Source: Aquirufa beregesia (lineage in GTDB: Bacteria > Bacteroidota > Bacteroidia > Cytophagales > Spirosomataceae). From it: a DNA stretch of 64,000 nucleotides. Under the pieces are notes generated by a model, which saw only the letters and a list, made by a program, of their open reading frames with translations, was not told where the DNA came from and made no database searches. Below, in pieces: positions 16,965-26,231 of the stretch; the stretch's first letter is position 1, and each line of letters starts with the position of its first letter. The position numbers were made by a program, and so were the translations under genes. Where the stretch lies: the NCBI RefSeq assembly GCF_011090385.1, contig NZ_SEWW01000009.1, forward strand, positions 62,001-126,000. The letters run 5' to 3'.

Positions 16965-18128
16965 TTAAAGATCTTTTTCTAGTTCAGCCCATCGCTCCAT
17001 AAACGCTTTCACGGTATATTGGGTAGATCTAATTTTCAATTTTTCACCTATGGCTGTTCGATCAGTCTCCGAGGCTTTCAGCCAATGTATGATTAAATCA
17101 GCCATTTGGCCTTCATCCATATAATCCACTAACAAGTCCGCTAAACCCTGTGTGAAGTCAGCAATGCCTCCACTCTCCTGAAACCCTAACACAGGTTTCG
17201 CTTGGTGGCCCGCTTCTAACATCACCAAAGGAAAAGGATCTTCGCGAGAAGATAGGAAAAACAAATCCATGGCCTCAAAATAGGCTCTAGTATCTGCTTT
17301 GGCAGGAATTAAATGCACTTGTGCACCCACATCCCATTTCTCTTTCTCTTCTATGAGCTCCGCCGAATACAGGTTATCACCCATGCCTAACCAGACAAAA
17401 TGAACCTCAGGTTTCAAACGAATCACCTGTCTGGCTACTCGAATAAACACATCCGTTCCTTTTCTCCATTCTGCCAATCCACAGCCCAAAACCATAGGAC
17501 TTGAAGCAGGGATATTCAACTGTTCCCGAACTTGCTCGGAAGAGCTTGATTTAGCTTTTGCCAATTCAGCTACCGGAGGCAAAAGGGCCAATTTATCGCT
17601 TGGAATCTCGTATTTCTCCTTCAATAATAACCTCACTTGTTCTGAAACCGCATACACATGCTTCACTTTTTGTGCCAAAAACTGCATATCTTTTTCCGAG
17701 GCATAGGTCTCGCAAGAAAATTTCAATTCATGTACATAAGCGCCAAAAGCTATTTTTAAGGAAGTTAACTGTTGCATCAAGGATAATGATGCCACCGTAT
17801 TTCCTAAAATCAAATCAAACTTTTGTTGGCGAAATTCGCTCAACATCGACTGAATTTCTGCTTTGTTGGGTTCCCGATCTGGTGAACTTTCCTCTCTTTT
17901 GAGAAAAGGTATTTTCTTAAATATATTTCTAGACTTGTTATGCTCTCTCCTCCAAACCCAAACTTCCGCATACTTACGGTAGCTGGCTAGTAAATCTCCT
18001 CCCTTTTCTAATAACAAATAGCCTTTATGACCATTCGCCGCATTTTCCTTAAGCCAATGCAATAAAACCAATTGTGCTCCTGCACGGTTGGCATCATGCC
18101 CTACAAAAAGAATTTTGGCTCCCATCAT
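16965..18128 (-). CDS. Glycosyltransferase family 4 inserted in the complex I operon
   Basis: 387 residues of GT-B type. The N-terminus ILFVGHDANRAGAQLVLLHW is typical of Bacteroidota GT4 enzymes; the donor domain has LGCGLAEWRKGTDVFIRVA, HFVWLGMGDN and SSREDPFPLVMLEAGHQAKP. Its first ATG overlaps the nuoF stop codon by one base (TAATG; a second ATG follows directly), so it is translationally coupled to nuoF, and nuoG begins 40 bp after it on the same strand. Nothing in the sequence links it to respiration; it more likely makes a surface glycan and was captured by the operon. Codon use looks like its neighbours'. Confidence 0.87.
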   Translation of the reverse strand: MMGAKILFVGHDANRAGAQLVLLHWLKENAANGHKGYLLLEKGGDLLASYRKYAEVWVWRREHNKSRNIFKKIPFLKREESSPDREPNKAEIQSMLSEFRQQKFDLILGNTVASLSLMQQLTSLKIAFGAYVHELKFSCETYASEKDMQFLAQKVKHVYAVSEQVRLLLKEKYEIPSDKLALLPPVAELAKAKSSSSEQVREQLNIPASSPMVLGCGLAEWRKGTDVFIRVARQVIRLKPEVHFVWLGMGDNLYSAELIEEKEKWDVGAQVHLIPAKADTRAYFEAMDLFFLSSREDPFPLVMLEAGHQAKPVLGFQESGGIADFTQGLADLLVDYMDEGQMADLIIHWLKASETDRTAIGEKLKIRSTQYTVKAFMERWAELEKDL

Positions 18129-19468
18129 TAATTAGACCAGCTAGCACCTGGACGCATGTAAACAGCACCGGGTTGAGTCGCTAATTCAGGATGTTCAATA
18201 TGCCATTCAAACTCATCTCTAAAATGACGAATTGCCGCTGATACTGGCCAAGCAGCCGCATCACCTAATGGACAAATGGTATTCCCTTCAATTTTCTTAG
18301 CCACATCCACTAACAAATCAATATCTTCTTTTCGGCCTTGGCCTAATTCTATACGCTTGATGACTTTATCCATCCAGCCCGTACCTTCTCTACAAGGAGA
18401 ACATTGGCCACAAGATTCATGGTGATAAAAACGGGCAAAGGTCAAGGTATTATGCACAATGCAAGTCGTTTCATCCATCACGATAAATCCTCCTGAACCT
18501 AACATCGTTCCTGTAGCAAATCCACCATCTGATAAAGACTCATAAGTCATCAATCGCTTTTCACCTGTGGCAGTGGTTAAAATCATCTCCGCAGGCAAAA
18601 TAGGCACCGAAGAACCTCCTGCCACTACGGCTTTTAATTTATGCCCATCCCGAATACCACCACACCATTCATCGGAATAAATGAAATCCTCCACGGTAAT
18701 TCCTAATGGAATTTCATACACCCCAGGCTTGCGAATATGCCCTGAAGCTGAAATCAATTTAGTACCTGTACTTCTTCCTACGCCAATCTGCGCATACGCA
18801 TCACCACCGTTATTCACAATCCATGAAGTAGCTGCAATAGACTCCACATTGTTTACCACGGTAGGGCATTGCCACAGACCTTTCACCGCTGGGAATGGAG
18901 GCTTATTACGAGGATTACCTCGTTTACCTTCCAAAGACTCCAATAAAGCTGTTTCCTCACCACAGATATAAGCACCACCGCCGGACTGAACATATAAGTC
19001 CAAATCATAGCCTGAGCCTAAAATATTTTTACCCAATAAACCTTTATCATAAGCTTCTTGGATGGCTTTTTCTAAAATATGAATCACATACATCAACTCT
19101 CCACGAACGTAGATGTAAGATGTATTAGCACCCAATGCAAAGCTAGAAACAATCATTCCTTCGATTAAGGTATGAGGTGATTTCCACATCAAATAATGAT
19201 CTTTGAACGTACCTGGCTCGGATTCATCGGCATTACATACCAAATAACGAGGCACGCCTTCTGGTTTCGCCAAAAATGACCACTTCATTCCGACAGGGAA
19301 TCCTGCACCTCCACGACCACGCAATCCCGATTTTTTTACTTCTTCAGTAACTTCATCAGGAGTCATTTTTTTCAATGCTTTTTCTACCGCTTGGTACCCA
19401 CCATGCTTACGATACACATCAATCGTTTCTATTCCTGGTACCTCAATATGTTCGGTTAATATCTTCAT
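18128..19468 (-). CDS. nuoF: NADH-quinone oxidoreductase subunit F
   Basis: 446 residues. The FMN/NADH-binding loops GLRGRGGAGFPVGMKW and GGGAYICGEETALLESLEG are intact, and the C-terminal [4Fe-4S] N3 motif ESCGQCSPCREGT is followed by TICPLG with the fourth Cys. NuoF oxidises NADH and passes electrons through FMN into the iron-sulfur chain. It is 6 bp after nuoE. Its stop overlaps the start of a glycosyltransferase gene rather than nuoG, which is unusual. Confidence 0.96.
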   Translation of the reverse strand: MKILTEHIEVPGIETIDVYRKHGGYQAVEKALKKMTPDEVTEEVKKSGLRGRGGAGFPVGMKWSFLAKPEGVPRYLVCNADESEPGTFKDHYLMWKSPHTLIEGMIVSSFALGANTSYIYVRGELMYVIHILEKAIQEAYDKGLLGKNILGSGYDLDLYVQSGGGAYICGEETALLESLEGKRGNPRNKPPFPAVKGLWQCPTVVNNVESIAATSWIVNNGGDAYAQIGVGRSTGTKLISASGHIRKPGVYEIPLGITVEDFIYSDEWCGGIRDGHKLKAVVAGGSSVPILPAEMILTTATGEKRLMTYESLSDGGFATGTMLGSGGFIVMDETTCIVHNTLTFARFYHHESCGQCSPCREGTGWMDKVIKRIELGQGRKEDIDLLVDVAKKIEGNTICPLGDAAAWPVSAAIRHFRDEFEWHIEHPELATQPGAVYMRPGASWSN

Positions 19469-19474
19469 CCTCGC

Positions 19475-19969
19475 TTATTTTCCTAATTCATCAATGATTT
19501 GATCTACCTTCTCCTTGGTCAAGTGCATGTAAAACTTCTCACGAATCTGAAATACAGGTCCCCAGCCACAAGCTGCCAAACACTCCACTTCTTTCACCGT
19601 GAACTTGCCATCAGCGGAAGTTCCTCCTGTTTCCACGCCCAAACGCTTTTTTAAGTGGTCATATACTTCTACTCCACCCATCAAGCAACAAGGGCCCGTC
19701 CGGCAATACTCAATGACATGTTCTCCTACTGGTTCCAAATGGAACATGGTATAAAAACTAGCCACTTCATACACCTCAATAGGCTTTATGGACAACAAAG
19801 AAGCCACATAATCCATCACTTCTGAACTGCACCATTTCCATTCAGCTTGGGCTACATGTAAAATGGGCAAAAGTGCCGATTTCTGTTTCCCTTCTGGGTA
19901 ACGAGCGATGATTTTCTTCACTAAATCCAGCGTTTCTGCTGGAAAAACTATGTTATTCTTACCTTCCAT
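19475..19969 (-). CDS. nuoE: NADH-quinone oxidoreductase subunit E
   Basis: 164 residues, thioredoxin-fold [2Fe-2S] subunit with ligands Cys89, Cys94, Cys130 and Cys134 (EYCRTGPCCLMGG and ECLAACGWGP). It pairs with NuoF in the NADH-oxidising module. A 3-bp gap follows nuoD. Confidence 0.95.
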   Translation of the reverse strand: MEGKNNIVFPAETLDLVKKIIARYPEGKQKSALLPILHVAQAEWKWCSSEVMDYVASLLSIKPIEVYEVASFYTMFHLEPVGEHVIEYCRTGPCCLMGGVEVYDHLKKRLGVETGGTSADGKFTVKEVECLAACGWGPVFQIREKFYMHLTKEKVDQIIDELGK

Positions 19970-19972
19970 GTA

Positions 19973-21208
19973 TTATGTATCTAACTCACCTGCAATCACG
20001 TTCATCGATGACATTGTCACAATGGCATCAGATAAGGTCGAACCTTTGATCATCTCTGGGAATGCTTGGTAATATATATATCCCGGTCTACGGAATTTCA
20101 AACGATACGGTGTACGTCCTCCATCCGAAACCAAATAGAATCCTAATTCTCCATTACCTCCCTCTACCGAGTGGTAGACCTCACCTACCGGTGCATCTAT
20201 TTCTCCCATCACAATTTTGAAATGGTAAATCAATGCTTCCATATTTCGGTAAACCTCTTGCTTAGGTGGCAAGTAATAGTGCGGTGCATCTGCATGATAA
20301 GGTCCTTCAGGCAAATTATCCATCGCCTGCTGAATGATGCGCAAACTCTGCCACATTTCCTCTTCACGAACTAAAAAACGATCGTACGTATCTCCTTTGG
20401 TGCCTACCGGAATTTCAAAATCAAAATCCTCATAGGACGAATATGGATTTAATGACCGAACATCATAATCCACACCAGCGGCTCGTAAATTAGGGCCTGT
20501 AAAACCGTAGTTCAAAGCACGTTCCGCTGAAATAGCGCCCACGTTTTGAGTACGATCCATGAATATGCGGTTGCGAACCACCATACTTTCAAATTCTTTC
20601 AAAGCAGCTGGTAATTCGGCCAATAATTTCTTGATTTTCTCGATGGCTACAGGGCTCAAATCCCTTTCCATACCACCAAAGCGACCCATATTGGTCGTTA
20701 AACGAGCCCCACAAAGCTCTTCATAAATTTCATAAATAAACTCTCTCCATTGGTATACATACAAGAAACCTGTCAAAGCTCCCGTATCTACTGCTAAGAT
20801 AGAGTTACAAATAATATGATCAGCCAAACGAGCCAACTCCATCATGATGACACGAATGTATTGTGCCCGTTTAGGAACTTCAATCCCTAATAATTTCTCT
20901 ACCGTCATGTGCCAGCCCATATTGTTGATTGGTGCTGAACAGTAATTCATACGGTCAGTTAAGGTGGTAATTTGATAGAATGGACGACGTTCTGCAATCT
21001 TTTCAAATGCGCGGTGAATATATCCCACCGTTTGTTCTGCATCCACAATGGTTTCCCCGTCCATCGTCAAGATATTTTGAAAAATACCATGCGTGGCTGG
21101 GTGTGTAGGCCCTAAGTTCAGGGTGGTCAACTCGTTCACATAAGGACCGCTTTTAGGCGTCTTATCTAGACCTACGTTGGGGTTATTTACTAATGCTACT
21201 TCAGACAT
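19973..21208 (-). CDS. nuoD: NADH-quinone oxidoreductase subunit D
   Basis: 411 residues of the 49-kDa subunit family. LNLGPTHPATHG near the N-terminus carries the conserved quinone-site His residues, and SVEGGNGELGFYLVSDGG and the Arg-rich LKFRRPGYIYYQ near the C-terminus are standard. It forms the quinone pocket with NuoB. NuoC is encoded separately just upstream, not fused as in enterobacteria. Confidence 0.96.
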   Translation of the reverse strand: MSEVALVNNPNVGLDKTPKSGPYVNELTTLNLGPTHPATHGIFQNILTMDGETIVDAEQTVGYIHRAFEKIAERRPFYQITTLTDRMNYCSAPINNMGWHMTVEKLLGIEVPKRAQYIRVIMMELARLADHIICNSILAVDTGALTGFLYVYQWREFIYEIYEELCGARLTTNMGRFGGMERDLSPVAIEKIKKLLAELPAALKEFESMVVRNRIFMDRTQNVGAISAERALNYGFTGPNLRAAGVDYDVRSLNPYSSYEDFDFEIPVGTKGDTYDRFLVREEEMWQSLRIIQQAMDNLPEGPYHADAPHYYLPPKQEVYRNMEALIYHFKIVMGEIDAPVGEVYHSVEGGNGELGFYLVSDGGRTPYRLKFRRPGYIYYQAFPEMIKGSTLSDAIVTMSSMNVIAGELDT

Positions 21209-21229
21209 GTTTCGCTCGTTGAAGGTAGT

Positions 21230-21739
21230 TTATCTACCAAATAATTCATCTATTTTATCGTGACGGGTGGCATCCTCCAATGGATATTCCTTACGCATCG
21301 GATGGTAATCCATGTCCTCTACGTTCAAAATACGGATCAAATTCGGGTGACCTTCAAAAATAATGCCGTAAAAATCAAAGGCTTCACGCTCCATCCAGTT
21401 GGCGGTAGCAAACAAACCTGTCACGGTAGGAACTTCTGGCTTTTCAATAGGTACATAAATTTTGATCCACAAACGCACATTGTTCTCTAAGCTGTGCAAA
21501 TGATATATAACTCCCAATTCTTGTCCTTTCGCCTCAGGGAAATGAATTCCACCTAAATCTGTCAAAAATTGAAATTTCAATACCGGATGTTGGTATAGAA
21601 AATGAAGCATCGGAACGATGTGTTCCACTTCAGTAGTTACTTGTAAGATTCCATGGGATTCAGCGATTCCATACATGGCCTCTTCACCGAATTGCCCTTG
21701 TAAGGCATCTATAATTTGTTGATTACTCACGTTTTCCAT
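21230..21739 (-). CDS. nuoC: NADH-quinone oxidoreductase subunit C
   Basis: 169 residues of the 30-kDa subunit family. The C-terminal signature WMEREAFDFYGIIFEGHPNL followed by MRKEYPLE is intact. It is a peripheral-arm scaffold subunit contacting NuoD and NuoB. It lies 11 bp after nuoB. Confidence 0.94.
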   Translation of the reverse strand: MENVSNQQIIDALQGQFGEEAMYGIAESHGILQVTTEVEHIVPMLHFLYQHPVLKFQFLTDLGGIHFPEAKGQELGVIYHLHSLENNVRLWIKIYVPIEKPEVPTVTGLFATANWMEREAFDFYGIIFEGHPNLIRILNVEDMDYHPMRKEYPLEDATRHDKIDELFGR

Positions 21740-21750
21740 GCTCGATTTAC

Positions 21751-22299
21751 TTATTCAATACCATAAGATTCCAACAAAGCCTTATACTCGGGTTGGTTTC
21801 TACGACGAATAGACTCATTTTTTGCCAGCTCCTGAATTTGCATAAAACCATCCAAAATTTGCTCTGGACGTGGGGGACAGCCTGGCACATATACATCCAC
21901 AGGAATGATGCGATCAATTCCTTGCAATACCGAGTAAGTATCAAAAATACCTCCAGAACAAGCACAAGCGCCCACGGATAAAACCCAACGAGGCTCAGCC
22001 ATTTGCAAATACACTTGCTTCACTACAGGAGCCATTTTCTTAGCTATCGTACCCATGACCATCAACACATCGGCTTGGCGCGCAGAAAAACTTAAACGCT
22101 CTGCACCAAAACGACCAATGTCATAGTGAGAAGCCATGGTTGACATGAATTCAATACCGCAGCAAGATGTAGCAAAAGGTAATGGCCAGAGCGAATTCGC
22201 TCTAGCCATCCCTACTAATGAATCTAAACTGGTAGCAAAAAATCCCTGACCCTCTAAACCTGCCGGCGCTTCTACGATATTAATTTTTGCATCACTCAT
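21751..22299 (-). CDS. nuoB: NADH-quinone oxidoreductase subunit B
   Basis: 182 residues. The N2 [4Fe-4S] ligands are visible: tandem Cys46-Cys47 in ATSCCGIEFM, Cys112 in VGACACSGG and Cys141 in VPGCPPRPE. N2 is the last cluster before quinone. It sits between nuoA and nuoC. Confidence 0.96.
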   Translation of the reverse strand: MSDAKINIVEAPAGLEGQGFFATSLDSLVGMARANSLWPLPFATSCCGIEFMSTMASHYDIGRFGAERLSFSARQADVLMVMGTIAKKMAPVVKQVYLQMAEPRWVLSVGACACSGGIFDTYSVLQGIDRIIPVDVYVPGCPPRPEQILDGFMQIQELAKNESIRRRNQPEYKALLESYGIE

Positions 22300-22348
22300 A
22301 TATAATCTTCTTTTCTATTAAAAATAAACCAAGCAAAAAGCTAAAAGT

Positions 22349-22717
22349 TTATTTTTCCCAGGTTAAAATACCTTTTTTAATTACGTAGATAAATCCAGCT
22401 AATAATAAGCCCATGAAGACGATCATTTCATAAAAACCGTTCCATGCCAATTGCTTAAAATTCACTGCCCAAGGGTACATAAATACAATCTCCAAATCAA
22501 ACAAAACAAACAAGATAGCCACCAAGAAATACTTCACCGAAATAGGTGTACGCGCATCTCCGATGGACTCAATACCACACTCAAATGAATCATCTTTTTT
22601 CGCAGAATGGCGTTTGGGACCTAAAGCATGCGTAAGGACCATAACCAGTACGATAAAAGCCAAAGCCGCTGCTAATTGAACGAAAATGGGTAAAAAATCT
22701 TGAGGTTGATAGTTCAT
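22349..22717 (-). CDS. nuoA: NADH-quinone oxidoreductase subunit A
   Basis: 122 residues with three membrane helices. The conserved loop SFECGIESIGDARTPISVKY with its Cys, and FDLEIVFMYPWA in helix two, are family hallmarks. It is the first nuo gene. The 65 bp upstream have no TANNTTTG match on this strand (only the weak TAGATTTT, 22757-22764), so transcription may also arrive from the upstream oxidoreductase gene. Confidence 0.94.
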   Translation of the reverse strand: MNYQPQDFLPIFVQLAAALAFIVLVMVLTHALGPKRHSAKKDDSFECGIESIGDARTPISVKYFLVAILFVLFDLEIVFMYPWAVNFKQLAWNGFYEMIVFMGLLLAGFIYVIKKGILTWEK

Positions 22718-22782
22718 CTTGTACTTCGCTAAATTTGAAGCGGCAATTTACTCACTAAAATCTAATTTTGAAGATTATTTTA

Positions 22783-24132
22783 TTAAAAATACTTGGTTTT
22801 TCCTGGCACTGCTACTGGGTACAAACCATTCGCATCTGGCTTCAATGGCATATCTGCATCCCAAGCAAAGCGGCTCGGTGCAATATTAATACCTGAGTTA
22901 ATTGCTTTGTCCCATTCAATAATCTGTCCAGAATAGGTAGCCATCCTTCCTAAAATAGAAGTCATAGTGGAATATGCCCCATTTTCAGCATCTGCAAATT
23001 TGTATTCTCCCGCTGCCACAGTAGCCCACAATTCATCATGCTCAGTTTGATATGGATTATTCTCTTTTGTCTTTTTATCAAAAGCATAATTCACATTCCC
23101 CTTTAAATCCAAAATTTTAGCTGAATCAAAAAGCACTTTACCCTTGGTTCCAATCAAATGCTCATCTACTTTAGTCCAGGTTCCTGGAATATGACGGCAT
23201 TGACTATTCAATATCGTTCCATCAGCATATTCAAATTCAACGATATGGTGATCAAAAATCTCGCCATACTCTTTTCCTTTTCTCACTTCTCTACCACCTG
23301 TTCCTCTAGCTCGTACGGGATACCCGTTTTTCGCCCAGTTGATCACATCAATATTGTGAATATGCTGTTCCGTAATATGGTCACCGCAAATCCAGTTAAA
23401 GTAATACCAGTTTCTCATTTGATATTCCATTTCTGTCTGACCCTCCTTACGAGGCTTAACCCAAACTCCATCATTATTCCACCAACATGAGGCCGAAACC
23501 ACATCACCAATTTGACCATCCTGCACCCGTTTCATCAAATCACGGTACGAATTTTGATAGTGACGCTGTAAACCCACCACCACATTCAATTTTTTCTCTT
23601 TGGCTATTTTCGCAGCAGCTAACACCCGTTGGATACCCGCAGGATCAGTTGCCACCGGTTTTTCCATGAATATCTGCTTACCTAAGCGAACCGCCTCCTC
23701 AAAATGATAGGGACGAAAACCTGGAGGCGTCGTTAAAATCACCACATCTGCCAATGCCATGGCTTGTTTGTAGCCATCAAAACCAACAAATTTATGATCT
23801 TCAGGTACATTGACTTTCTGATTTACCTGAACGGCTTTGGCAGAAGTATCTTTGGCCCGGGAATTCATGACACTTTTATAGCAATCATCCAATCGATCTT
23901 TGAAAGCATCAGCCATAGCTACCAATTGAATATTTTCTTTCGTACTTAAAGCCTGAATAATAGCTCCTGTACCTCTACCACCACATCCAATCAAGGCTAC
24001 TTTTAAGGTATCACCCACATTACTCTGACTGAAACTTACTCTAGGGTTAGCTTGGGCAACTAGCGGGGCGGCTAGTAGTGCTCCAGCTCCAAGGCTCGAC
24101 TGCACTATAAATTCTCTACGTGAATTTTTCAT
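22783..24132 (-). CDS. Gfo/Idh/MocA-family oxidoreductase, Tat-exported
   Basis: 449 residues. The N-terminus has a twin-arginine signal (SRREFIVQSSLGAGALLAAP), predicting export of a folded, cofactor-loaded protein. A Rossmann NAD(P) motif VALIGCGGRGTGAI follows, then the family motif EKPVATDP near residue 157. These enzymes act on sugars or related polyols; the substrate is unknown. Same-strand neighbours are a SUMF1-fold protein upstream and the nuo operon 65 bp downstream. Confidence 0.88.
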   Translation of the reverse strand: MKNSRREFIVQSSLGAGALLAAPLVAQANPRVSFSQSNVGDTLKVALIGCGGRGTGAIIQALSTKENIQLVAMADAFKDRLDDCYKSVMNSRAKDTSAKAVQVNQKVNVPEDHKFVGFDGYKQAMALADVVILTTPPGFRPYHFEEAVRLGKQIFMEKPVATDPAGIQRVLAAAKIAKEKKLNVVVGLQRHYQNSYRDLMKRVQDGQIGDVVSASCWWNNDGVWVKPRKEGQTEMEYQMRNWYYFNWICGDHITEQHIHNIDVINWAKNGYPVRARGTGGREVRKGKEYGEIFDHHIVEFEYADGTILNSQCRHIPGTWTKVDEHLIGTKGKVLFDSAKILDLKGNVNYAFDKKTKENNPYQTEHDELWATVAAGEYKFADAENGAYSTMTSILGRMATYSGQIIEWDKAINSGINIAPSRFAWDADMPLKPDANGLYPVAVPGKTKYF

Positions 24133-24154
24133 GTTATTAGGTATATTTTGAAGG

Positions 24155-25117
24155 TTAATAATCTTTTAAATACTGATCAAAAAAGGCCCGAACTTCTTCA
24201 GGACTGGGTTGCTTAACAGGTCGCATGATCCGGAAGCCCACAAAAGGCGCATCGGCATTCCACCATTTACTCTTAGGTTCTTGTGGATCTCTTCTGTTCC
24301 AAACTGGGTCCGCGGCTAACCTACTCGCGCTTCTGGCCATTTTGACCTCATCTCGATAACTGCCACCTCTCACCACGGCATCAGCATATTTATCCTTAAA
24401 GATCGCATGATGAGCTTGTTTATTGCTTGAATAGGTCGGTTCATACTGATCCAATACCCATTCATGGACATTTCCTAACATATCATACAATCCCCAGGCA
24501 TTGGGTTTCTTCTGGGCCACCAAGTGATACTTATCTCCCGAATTAGTAGCAATCCAAGCATAATCCTCTAGTTTTTCATTTACATTCAGGGAAGAATAAG
24601 CGCCTTTGCCGCCAGCCTTACAAGCATATTCCCATTCTGCTTCCGTAGGCAAACGGTAAAATATTTGGGTTTTGGCATATAACCATTTACAATACATGAG
24701 AGCAGCGAAATGCTGCATGGAGTTGGCAGGATAACCTCCCACTTTACCCATACCTAAAGTAAAATCAATGTAGGGAGGACTAGGGCGAGTAATGGCATCT
24801 GGGCCTTCTTTGGCTGGCTTAGGTGCTGGATCACGATCTTCCTCAAAAAACAATTGGTATTCATCATAGGTCACTTCAGTTTTTCCCATCCAAAAAGCTT
24901 CCAAATTGATTTTTTGTTGGGGACCCTCATCGGCATTTCTACCCACTTCAGCATTAGGGCTACCCAAAAACAAGGTTCCTGAAGGGATGGCCTGCATATC
25001 AAAAGCCACAGTAGAATTAGGGATGACTTGTCGGTAAGATTTTAATGTTTGCCCCCATCCTATCTGACATATCCCAACACAGCAGGCAAGTACTATTACA
25101 TGTATTTTTCTATTCAT
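24155..25117 (-). CDS. SUMF1/formylglycine-generating-enzyme-fold protein, exported
   Basis: 320 residues with a signal peptide (about 1-22) and the full FGE-sulfatase fold: PSGTLFLGS, MGKTEVTYDEYQLFF, RLPTEAEWEYACKAGG, YDMLGNVHEWVLDQY, VVRGGSYRD and a terminal VGFRIMRP. The Cys pair that makes formylglycine in true FGE is absent from the VRGGSYRD region, so conversion of sulfatase Cys is not expected. Related Bacteroidota proteins include the gliding proteins GldJ and GldK, but those are lipoproteins and this one has no plausible lipobox. Function unknown. Confidence 0.83.
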   Translation of the reverse strand: MNRKIHVIVLACCVGICQIGWGQTLKSYRQVIPNSTVAFDMQAIPSGTLFLGSPNAEVGRNADEGPQQKINLEAFWMGKTEVTYDEYQLFFEEDRDPAPKPAKEGPDAITRPSPPYIDFTLGMGKVGGYPANSMQHFAALMYCKWLYAKTQIFYRLPTEAEWEYACKAGGKGAYSSLNVNEKLEDYAWIATNSGDKYHLVAQKKPNAWGLYDMLGNVHEWVLDQYEPTYSSNKQAHHAIFKDKYADAVVRGGSYRDEVKMARSASRLAADPVWNRRDPQEPKSKWWNADAPFVGFRIMRPVKQPSPEEVRAFFDQYLKDY

Positions 25118-25130
25118 TCTTGCATTAATT

Positions 25131-26135
25131 CTATTCGACTTTCAAGATACCATGATTCAATAATATTTCCAATTTCCCTCTTTGGTATTCCCATACAAGA
25201 ACCTGCACTTGGGGAAAGCGTTGAAGCATGACTTTTAATTCCTCCAATTCCATGATGGTGGCGGCTGTCGCTATCCAATCGGCTCTGGCTCCATCAGGTG
25301 CTATGGCAGTAGCCGAACGAGCATGTTCTAAACCTATACCAGTTTGGGGATCTAGGACATGAGAATAATTTTTACCGGCAATTTCTACTTGTTGATATGT
25401 TTTACCAGAACTGGCAATCGACTGATGTTTGATTTCCAAAAAATCGGTCGATACTTTTTTGGAATTAGGCAATTCCAAACCCACTTTCCAAGCATCTCCC
25501 TGCGGATTCACTTGGCTAGCACTTACTTTACCTCCTGCATCGACCAAAGCATATGGATATCCGGATTTCACTAAATAATCCAAAACTCGTTGGGCTACAA
25601 AACCTTTTCCTATCGATCCTACATCCAATTGACAGGCAGAATTGAGCAATCGAATAGCACTACTATCGGCATTAAATTCCAAACAAGGACTTTGCAATGC
25701 CTTCACCCATTTTTGAAGCAATTCCTGTTCTGGCATTAATTGGGTCTTGCGAGCAATTCTCCAGGCTGCCACTAATCTCCCAATGAATATATTGAGGTCG
25801 CCTCCACTCTGGCGATAGGCCAACAAAGATTCTTTCAAAATAGCGCGAAAGGGTTCTTGAATGGTATAAAATTGACCTGTGCCAGCCCTGTGATTCACCT
25901 GACTTAAATCAGAATTTGCCTGATAATCACTCAGTTGCATTTCCAAATTCTCCGCCAAAGCTTGGGCCTTTTGAATAGTTTGAGATAAACCCACAGAATC
26001 TTGGCAAGAAACAATAATGCGAAATGGAGATCCCATTCGGGCAGTTTCAAATCGGTATTTGATCCATTGGGCTTGGGTTAAAAAGCCACAACAAAGTAAA
26101 CAGACCGTGATGAGAAGGGATTTTTTATTCATCAT
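25131..26135 (-). CDS. apbE: FAD:protein FMN transferase (ApbE family), exported
   Basis: 334 residues with an N-terminal signal peptide (ending LTQAQ near residue 22). ApbE signatures: GSPFRIIVSCQD, LDVGSIGKGFVAQRVLDYL, YALVDAGGKV, SHVLDPQTG and ADWIATAATIM with the metal-binding Asp/Thr. The enzyme attaches FMN to a Thr of exported or membrane flavoproteins such as NqrB, NqrC or RnfG. None of these targets is in the window. It is divergent from guaB and opens a same-strand run with small gaps into the SUMF1 and oxidoreductase genes. Confidence 0.88.
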   Translation of the reverse strand: MMNKKSLLITVCLLCCGFLTQAQWIKYRFETARMGSPFRIIVSCQDSVGLSQTIQKAQALAENLEMQLSDYQANSDLSQVNHRAGTGQFYTIQEPFRAILKESLLAYRQSGGDLNIFIGRLVAAWRIARKTQLMPEQELLQKWVKALQSPCLEFNADSSAIRLLNSACQLDVGSIGKGFVAQRVLDYLVKSGYPYALVDAGGKVSASQVNPQGDAWKVGLELPNSKKVSTDFLEIKHQSIASSGKTYQQVEIAGKNYSHVLDPQTGIGLEHARSATAIAPDGARADWIATAATIMELEELKVMLQRFPQVQVLVWEYQRGKLEILLNHGILKVE

Positions 26136-26158
26136 TCAAATATTACGAAAAATTATTG

Positions 26159-26166
26159 TAATTTTG
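26159..26166 (+). promoter_or_regulatory. -7 promoter element for guaB
   Basis: TAATTTTG matches TANNTTTG. It would start an mRNA near 26172, giving a leader of about 60 nt whose two ends are complementary (26170-26178 with 26223-26231). A -33 TTG was not found at standard spacing. Confidence 0.45.
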
Positions 26167-26169
26167 TCT

Positions 26170-26231
26170 GGCAAATAAGGGTACGGTTCGCCTTCATCCG
26201 ATAAATCCAATTCCCATTCAATTTATTTGCC
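26170..26231 (+). promoter_or_regulatory. guaB 5' leader with end-to-end stem
   Basis: GGCAAATAA (26170-26178) is exactly complementary to TTATTTGCC (26223-26231), which directly precedes the ATG. The stem would close the whole leader and place the start codon at its base. Whether it regulates guaB is inference. Confidence 0.35.

Noticed and set aside
24155-25117. Functional formylglycine-generating enzyme with a sulfatase partner
   Set aside because: Catalytic Cys residues are missing and no sulfatase gene is in the window.
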